In this document: one piece after another, positions 56,844 to 64,000 of the stretch | Position numbering within the stretch: the first letter of the stretch is position 1 | Layout of the letters: each line of letters opens with the position of its first letter | DNA from: Jackrogersella multiformis | Lineage: Eukaryota > Ascomycota > Sordariomycetes > Xylariales > Hypoxylaceae | NCBI GenBank assembly: GCA_902806575.1 | Contig: CADCXD010000001.1 | Coordinates: 1,178,001 to 1,242,000 of the forward strand | Direction: 5' to 3' | DNA length: 64,000 nt | Notes under the pieces: generated by a model | The model's input: the letters and a program-made list of their open reading frames with translations, nothing else | What the model was told of the DNA's origin: nothing | Databases searched by the model: none | Translations under genes and position numbers: made by a program

Positions 56844-59214
56844 TTACATTACAACGCAGTCCTTTTCGTTAGGTTGGTTTTTCCTCATCTTTCCGCTGCG
56901 TGGCAGGGCGACGTCCATTGGTGTCCCACCACCGCTCACGGCAGCTCGAATAGCAGCAAGTCTCTGCTTTGCGCGCTCATCACCGGCATCGGCGGCCTTG
57001 ACATACCAAACGTTGGCTTCCAAGATGTCGCGGCGGCAGCCTATTCCCATTTCCGTGAAGTAGCCGACTGCGTATTGGGCTTTTACGAAGCCTGTTTGCA
57101 AGGGATTGATTAGTAAGATGACTAGATGACTAGATAACGTAGATATTAATTGTAGACCTACCGAGTTCCGCTGACCGACGAGCCCATTCGTAAGCTTCTT
57201 CCTCGTCCTTCTCCAAGATGGGGTCAGCTCCGACCATATACCATGCACATAATCCCATCATGGCTGCGGCATGACCACGCTCTGCCGCACCAGTGTAAAA
57301 ATGAACGCTCAGGGCGGGATCTCGAGGGCAGTTAAGCTTGCCATGTTCATATGAGTCTCCCATACGATAGCTCGCTTCAGCATGCCCCAGCTCAGCTGCC
57401 TGGGTAAAGAGTTCGGCCGCGTAGCTCTCATCCTTGAAAATGTCATCGCCATAACCGGTTTCGTATAGTGCGCCGAGATGATATGGTGCGGCATTGTACA
57501 TTGCATCTGCTGACTCGGTGGCGCGCTTCAACCATTTCACACCCTCTCTATACCGGTTTTCGCCTAGGTCTCCCGAGAGACAAGCCTTCCCAAGCCTTGT
57601 CATGGCGCCTGGGTGATTCTTGGATGCTGCCGTTCTTAGGAACTGAACTGCTTTGGCTGGATCTTTCCTACAGCCCCATCCAAATTCGTAGCATAACCCA
57701 GCGCGATAAGCAGACTCGGCATGACCGTGCTTCGCGGCCAAAACGAAGAGGGGAAAGGCGGAATTATAGTCCTCCTTACCCTTGTTGAACAAGCCCGAGG
57801 CAAACCCGTCGGCCAGGTAATACTGTGCGAAGGGGTAGCCGCCATTGGCTAACCTTGTCAATATACTTTTAGCTTCACGAAGCAAGTCATTCGGCGAAGA
57901 TTCCGGTTTGTCTTTAAGCGGACTTCCCTTCGGACTGCCTTTCCGCCGCGAAGGTTCGTCCAAATCTAAACCCTGCTCCTGCGCAGTAGAGATTAAGAAG
58001 ACGGCAAAGGAATATTGGATGGAAAAGTCGTTTGTTTTTTTCACATTTTGCCTATACATTTCAAGGGTCTTCTGCGCACTTAGTAAGGAGGCATTACTTC
58101 CAACGTTGTTGCGTAGATAAGAGTTGTCGAAAGTGATAGGGGCCGGGGCTTGCTGAGGATACGGGACATTGAGCAATTCTGCGTAAGACACCGGCCTGGT
58201 TTCGGGCGACCTGCGAGAATGAATGGAAGGAGTTCGCGGATGAGCACCTCCATAACTCGGAGACCGCCCGCGCGGCCCCAATTCGGAATACACTGAGTAC
58301 GATGACTGCGGCCGTGGCATAGAGCTTCTCCTCATGAACGAGTTCGGGGTCAGGTGACGGTTTATAGCCATACCCGGTTCTGCGAGATCAGATTTGGAGG
58401 AATTCCTCGAAGAATCGATAGGTACACTTGAGACGCGCGGAAGATATGGCTGATGATGGTATTGTAACTGGGGCACCGATTGACTCTCCTGTATTGACCC
58501 CTCGAGGATGGATTCCTCCGGAGAGGCTTCGTCGGGCATGGCTCGATTTTCGCACGCTTCGTTAAGACCCCCGGAGATTGAACTTGCGCTCGTCTCGATA
58601 GAGGAGTCGGTTGACATCTGTTGCTGCGTACTCACACTCGTGTCCGATTCGCGACTATGTCGATTTGGGTCATCGCTATGAGCACTATCACTGAAGCTAT
58701 GGCGGTCTAGGTCTGACGTAGCTGATGCTTCCGTGTAACCTCCTTCAGTATGAACCAGAGTAGGACTTAGGAGTTTCTCTTGGCCTGGTCTATACGGAAG
58801 GTCACCAGCAAATGTCTGTCTGGGCGTCAGGTCCCTGGGCTGGTCATACATTGGGCTATAAGGAAGTGGATGCGCATCTGAAGATCTCAGAGTTCTTCGC
58901 TCTTCGCCATTCGTAGATATCGGGTGCTGCTGTATGAATTGGTATCTCCCCTCGATATTGGCATTCGACGGCTGCGCCCAGTTTTCGGGTTGGAAATTGA
59001 CTCTCACGGGAGAGACAGGAGATTTCCTCATTGTCGCTGACTCCGAGACCGCGTCCACCTGTAAGGAATTTCCTATATAGCTATCCTGAGATTCGCCACG
59101 CTCATGTTGCCCAAGGGGTAGTCTGGGTACGGGAACAGGTTTCCGCTGAATAGACCTGGGAGGAGAGGCTCCAGCTGGGGAAGGCGACGTTGTAGGACTC
59201 GTCGCCGTAGCCAT
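56844..59214 (-). CDS. Sel1-repeat chitin synthase activator (Skt5/Chs4-like)
   Basis: Skt5/Chs4 proteins bind and activate the Chs3 (class IV) chitin synthase and help anchor it at the bud neck or septum in yeast. Two exons, 59214-57162 and 57091-56844, give 766 residues. The first 400 residues are Ser/Pro-rich and disordered. Sel1-type repeats fill about 440-740, for example AQYYLADGFASGL, AESAYRAGLCYEFGWGC, YHLGALYETGYG, ASYRMGDSYEHG and AQYAVGYFTEMGIGC. The protein ends in CVVM, a CaaX box predicted to be farnesylated, as in yeast Skt5. I chose MATATSP at 59214 over an upstream in-frame Met at 59283 with an unconserved lead. Its divergent neighbour is a class IV chitin synthase, supporting the assignment. 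A second Sel1 paralogue (Shc1-like) cannot be excluded. Confidence 0.88.
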
Positions 59215-62200
59215 GACTCGTAGGAACGGCGGCGGCGATGACCAATGGCACAAGGTCAACCCCGAGGAGGGAGATGTGAGCACAGGTAGTCCTTAGAGCT
59301 GTAGCGCAGTCCCAAGCATCGAATCGTAACAATCTCGTTCCTATTGGGATTCTACCACCATGGCAACTATTGGACCCTGACCCTGAATATCGCCCTGCTG
59401 CCCTGAGTGTTGTTCCACAGCTATAACTCTAATGGCAACTCAATCGTAGGTAATAGACGGAGGCCGGGGGAGGGATGCTGGCTGGCTGTGGGACGACGGG
59501 GAACAGGGCCCGGAGGATTCCTAAGGCAAGGTGGTCGTGGTCGACCGACTGGAAAACTGGAAAAATTGAAAAGCTATTGCATTTATTGGCGGGGTATCTC
59601 AGACAATAAGTCTAATGATCGATGTAAATTCTAGACAAGAAAGCAATAAGGACAAGGACAAGAAAAAAGACAAAAAGAAGCTATGGCGGAGTGCTATAGA
59701 AAGTTGATGTTACAACCGCCGGGTAGGGTTGAATGTGTGATGTTGGAAATTTAATAATAGTGTAATGACCAGAATGAAAGACTGGACTGGACTGGACTGG
59801 ACCTTGCAGTTGACGAAACAAAGCGAACAACCTAAATTTGATGGTCGGAGGTAGCAAAGAGTTTAGGGGGGGCTAGGTTGTAAGTCGGGGGAGGGGATTA
59901 CTTTAGTGTACTTAGGTACTTCGTATACCTCGAGGTACATACATACATAACATACCTCTACTAGGTACATTTAGACTAATGAAGGCCTGATCTCTCTCGT
60001 GCTCCACCTAAATACGGGTATCCATTTGTATTATTCTATGGAGACTACCTAGTACCTAGCAGTCTAGCAGCCTAGTAGGTATATAATAAAAATTATGAAT
60101 CAAAACATAACCAACCTCTAAAAGATCTAGGCGTTTTATTATAGCCTTGCGCTCTTTGAAGATAACGAGTGACGCATTTCCTTAAAGAGGGTACCTACCA
60201 AATTGTCTATTTATATTTACGAAGTACCGAATGTACTGACTGCTGCTGACAGACGATGTAACCAACTCAATTACGCCAACGATGTCGCTACCAGCAGCCG
60301 ATTACGGTTGGTGCGTGCACAGTTGGCTGGCTTGTCTTGTCAAACCCTCAGCTGTATTATTCCAAGGTCCTTAACCATGAATCCATTATACTGCCTAGTA
60401 ATAGCCTGTCCAAAGAGAACTATGGGCCTCTCTGCTATGATTAAACGTCTGAATTGACAACTAAGTTCCTGTATGAAGCAATCCGGTGTTGTCGGCATGG
60501 GCCCTTTTTCTTAATTGCCTACCTATGATAGGCATGATAGACATGATAGACGATGACGAATACAAAGATCTTCCTCTCGACGAAGCCAGGCCAGGCACCA
60601 CAAAATCCCTCTCGTAAAAGCTGAGGCTGACAACATCACACGTAACAAGAATACGAACTTAGAAGCAAAAAGGCGTCCGTCCTGCATGATGCCTCTTACT
60701 TACATACCTCGTACCTTAGCTGCTTACCTAAGGTACCTCTAGGTAGGTAGGTACCTAGGACTTAATCGTGCGGGTTGCTTCATCACTTATTGGCTTCACC
60801 TTCCACTAAATGTACTATAATGCATCTAGGGCTCCTTACCTCTGGGTAGGTACCTAGGTATCCAGCATCGATGGATGTATCCATATATACTACAACATTG
60901 ATACACCACATAAGTAGGTACCTTCCACCTTCCTAACGTACCTGTACGGGTTCGGCTAAGAAGCTTAAAAATTCCTTTGTGTTTCCAATCTCGGCAGCAC
61001 GGCTAAGGCTATGACATTGCTGTCACTAGCAACACCTAGGCGGTCTTACCGCAAGGCTTTATAATCACTTCTATCCTTTTGTGTTTAAACGTGGCCCATC
61101 TCGCACGAAAAACTCGAAAGGGTCGAAAAAGTCAAGCGAATCTTTTTTTTTCTTTCAGCTTTGAACTTTTACCGTTATACGCGACCTACCTAGGTACCTA
61201 ATTACTAGCCGCAGTCGATAGTTGCTTCGGCTGGAACCAGTATAACAACCGGCCTCTGTCGCCAACCTCAAATCGTATGGTGTCATTATATTTCGAGTCT
61301 TGGCAGCGAGTTTAACGCGTTTTCCAGCCTTCTTGTCTCATTTCCTTTTTTCAGCTGCCTAAGTGGAGGTAGGAATACTTGTGCGAAGAGAAAAACTAGG
61401 TACTGTGTAGGTATGTATGTAAATTCCTAACCTATCGTCGGGCTCTTCGGAAATCAACAGGATCTTCCCGTTTTCTGGTTTCTCGTCTCACGAAACAATC
61501 TTCCTGGACACTAGGGAGACCACGTGTGACAACTTACATGTCGAGTACATAACGGTACATCCGCCAAAATCCATCACGTGTTTTTTCGTCGTCACCGTCT
61601 TTGGTTTATCGTGATTTTTTCTTTTTTTTTCTTTTGCGGCTCTTATATAACTTATTATGTATGTACATATGTACTCCTTAGGCCCGAGCTTCCCGAGGCA
61701 GATATACAGGGGAGTTGCTGGTTTGATCTAAATAACCGTCATCGGAGCATCTAGATAGGTAATCTGGTTTCACCTCTACCGATTTTCAAAGACATTCAAA
61801 GTTATTTAAGGCGGGGTGTCTTAAGACCGCCACTACTTGACATCTCAACGCGAACTACACAAGGTATGAATACTTCAAAGTACGAGATGGGTACCTACAT
61901 CTGTACCGAGGCAGGTAGTACCTAGCGATTTCACACACTCCCACAGCTTTGGAAAGTTTCAACTGCTGTGTTTGCAATACTGCATAAACCTGCCTGGTAC
62001 TACGTAGTACCCAGCCCAGTCGCATGGTTGTGCTAAGTCCGACTAACCGACGCTTAACAGACCACCATTTCGTTGCTGATTTGAAACCGCCTATAAAAAG
62101 TCTACTTAATAAACTTGGAACTCTGATAACATTAGCCAGAGATTTTCAAATTTAACTAAGTCTATACTTAAGTATGTCATTGCATTGTTTAAGATACCTG

Positions 62201-63636
62201 TGTATGTACCTAGGTATGTATGTTACCGCGTTTACGCCAAGAATGTCATTAACAAGTTTTGGAAATAATATTTTCCTGTTGAGTGTCAAGTTCGAGCTCG
62301 ATTCATCCATGTTCGTATTCGATTCCATTTAAAGGTTGGTCTGGGGACATCTTTAAGTCTCTGTAACCATAGGTTGGTTGGGGAACCAGGTAAACACGAC
62401 CTCGGGACTTCAGGCGGCCAACCACCTGAGGGGGTACTTCGAATTGGAGTAGGTGGATAAGGTACGCCACCCTGGGTAATATGTGGAGATGACGTAATGT
62501 TTACACGGTAATTATTAGAATAAACTGTAGAGAACACACTGTGAAGGACCCCCTTTTCCGATTTCTCTATTCCTCTCCGTGGCTAGTAGGCCGGGTTTTG
62601 TTCTTTTCTCACCACCTTTTCTTACCCGCCGTTGCTCCGCCCTGATCGACTTAATCATCTCTTGGGCTTCCGAGTTTCGTTGGAGGTTCTTGCCTTAGCT
62701 TGACTCCGTCCTTCAACTTAACTGGTCTCTTTATTACATTCGCTTTAGATACCCACTGCACATTCGCTCGAGATCTCAACACCGATCTTTTTTCTGCCCG
62801 CTTCAATTGATGCGATCGGTCACCCCTAAGTTTTTACAGGGAAGAAACGAGTCGATTGGCTAAGCCATTTTTACGGTGACACCCCGTGTTACCCATCGAG
62901 ACCCGCTAGTCCGTACAGTAATCATTCGAACGCTTACAGCACCCTCGCTGCCTCGACGACATCTTTGTGGTGATTGTTTGTTGACCTGTGTCTTATTGAT
63001 GCGTTTCTGTGGACAAATCTACCGAATTTGGACGGCGCCTAAAAGCCAAAGAGGAAATTTGTAAAGAAGGTGCATTACGGGCACCCATTATACTTTTCTC
63101 CTCTTCGCTTTAATTGGCACGAAACTGCCTAGGTAGTTTTAAGCTTTTAGATCTTGACTAGTATGTATTGAACAGGGAATCTACCTCTTTTCGTTGCCGC
63201 TAAATCTAAACTTGGACGACTCGTCCGGTTGCTCACCACAACAAATCAAACTGAGTACCTAGGTACCTTAGTAAGAGGGAAAGGGAAAGCGCAAGGGGAA
63301 AGAATTAGCATTCACGATTTTCATCTCATCATTCCGAACACTGTTCGCTTTTTGCTTTTTGCTTCTTGCTTTTCGCTCTTCTCCATACACTACATAATTT
63401 TTGCAGATCCTTTTCTTACAATGTTCAGTCTTCAGTAATACCAGCCTCCGCTATCCCTGGGCCAACTCGCGTCTTATTAAGGCGAAGGGCTAGCTTACAA
63501 CACGTCCAACTGCACGTGTATTCGACAACAGTGTCCCGTCGGACGCCGTCTTTACCCACGAAAATATTATCATATGTAATCGATTTATACAATACCTACG
63601 CTATTTGTCCTCTAGTTCAAATATCAACTTCCAAAT
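59215..63636. other. Long divergent intergenic region between the chitin synthase activator and chitin synthase genes
   Basis: 4.4 kb without a supported gene. It holds both promoters, a GGACT pentanucleotide repeat at 59781-59802, many CCTAGGTA copies (59910-60080, 60715-60770, 60845, 60930, 61190, 62210, 63260) and CACGTG E-box cores near 61513 and 61574. Pyrimidine-rich DNA at 62560-63400 is probably the long leader of the chitin synthase gene. A Pro/Arg-rich 83-codon frame at 62537-62286 (minus) is unsupported. Confidence 0.5.
59781..59802 (+). repeat. GGACT pentanucleotide microsatellite
   Basis: Four and a half tandem GGACT units, about 570 bp upstream of the Skt5-like start. Confidence 0.9.
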
Positions 63637-64000
63637 ATGTCGCTCCCTGAGCGGCCGGGGGCGGCGAGTCCTCCTTATGAACATCGAACCTCCTATCGAC
63701 AATCGTCCTCGCGACGCGCTCGCCCTGCCGATATCGAAACTGGCGGATACTATCCCGTACCTGGGCGGAGGTTGTCTTCACATCAGCGTGCGCCTTCAGG
63801 AAATTCATTTGCTGAGACGATTCGCCATCCTAATGGGACTACAGACAAATCACCTCTTTCCCCTTCTGCGCCGCCGCAAGACGTTCCTGCTGGAGTACCA
63901 TCGCGCAAGAGGAGTCTCATAAGACCAGAAAGAAACAGAATCGATAAGGACCACCCGAATTATCACTACCGGCAGCATGCTGCTAACATGGACACGCTTC
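63637..64000 (+). CDS. Chitin synthase, class IV (Chs3-like), N-terminal part only
   Basis: Only the first 121 codons lie in the window. The ATG at 63637 (AAAT context) opens MSLPERPGAASPPYEHR, followed by a Ser/Arg/Pro-rich cytosolic segment and then KRSLIRPERNRIDKDHPNYH and YRQHAANMDTL. The block RPER-RIDKDHPNYHYRQHA is the hallmark of the N-terminus of class IV chitin synthases (yeast Chs3, filamentous-fungal ChsD/Chs4 type). The membrane segments and the catalytic QXXRW motif would lie beyond the right edge. Class IV enzymes make most cell-wall chitin in yeast and need an Skt5-type activator, which is the divergent neighbour. The assignment rests on a short segment but a very characteristic one. 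Confidence 0.82.
   Translation, partial: MSLPERPGAASPPYEHRTSYRQSSSRRARPADIETGGYYPVPGRRLSSHQRAPSGNSFAETIRHPNGTTDKSPLSPSAPPQDVPAGVPSRKRSLIRPERNRIDKDHPNYHYRQHAANMDTL

Noticed and set aside
62286..62537. 83-codon minus-strand Pro/Arg-rich frame between the chitin synthase genes
   Set aside because: No splice partners, promoter context or recognisable family; most likely chance within the long leader region.
63605..63922. 105-codon plus-strand frame at the right edge
   Set aside because: It is an alternative frame over the chitin synthase N-terminus, whose frame has recognisable family sequence and stays open to the edge.

Overview
This window looks like nuclear DNA of a filamentous ascomycete fungus, most likely a Sordariomycete. 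The reasons are short (about 50-100 nt) GT-AG introns with CTAAC-type branch sites, strongly fungal versions of conserved genes (class IV chitin synthase with its Skt5-type activator, Rtc3, Nas2, Prp39, an Opa3-like protein), compact genes on both strands, and no operons. The order or genus is not settled here. I assembled gene models by hand from splice signals and reading frame. Every multi-exon model listed closes in frame, but none has been tested against RNA.

Layout. 0-10 kb: the 5' part of the mitochondrial ATP synthase assembly factor atp11, cytochrome c peroxidase ccp1, the U1 snRNP factor prp39, then an unidentified gene whose reading frame is cut by one stop codon. 10-24 kb: a synaptojanin-type polyphosphoinositide phosphatase, a 14-3-3 protein with an 8-nt exon, a secreted class 3 lipase and a small secreted six-cysteine protein. 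24-36.5 kb is a dense housekeeping block: the proteasome chaperone nas2, the Ran GTPase, a SERCA-type calcium pump, proteasome subunit pup3, a TUG/UBX Cdc48 cofactor and ribosomal protein eL36. 37.7-51 kb: a DH-PH RhoGEF, an Rtc3/SBDS-like protein, a small membrane protein, a long gene-poor stretch, an unidentified gene and an Opa3-like mitochondrial protein. 52-64 kb: Polo kinase, then the Sel1-repeat chitin synthase activator (Skt5/Chs4-like, with a CaaX end) divergent from the start of the class IV (Chs3-like) chitin synthase that it would be expected to activate.

Themes. Three genes serve the proteasome/Cdc48 system (nas2, pup3, the UBX gene), and the last two are divergent. Three serve mitochondria (atp11, ccp1, the Opa3-like gene). 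The final pair encodes a chitin synthase and its probable activator. Non-coding DNA is full of short palindromic runs made of TAGG/CCTA units (core ACCTAGGT), which I did not see inside confident exons. No CRISPR, rRNA, convincing tRNA or transposon was found. I saw no obviously new multigene system. The best leads are the linked chitin synthase pair, the dispersed palindromic motif, the extreme exon structures (8-nt and ATG-only exons) and two unidentified genes with interrupted 5' frames.
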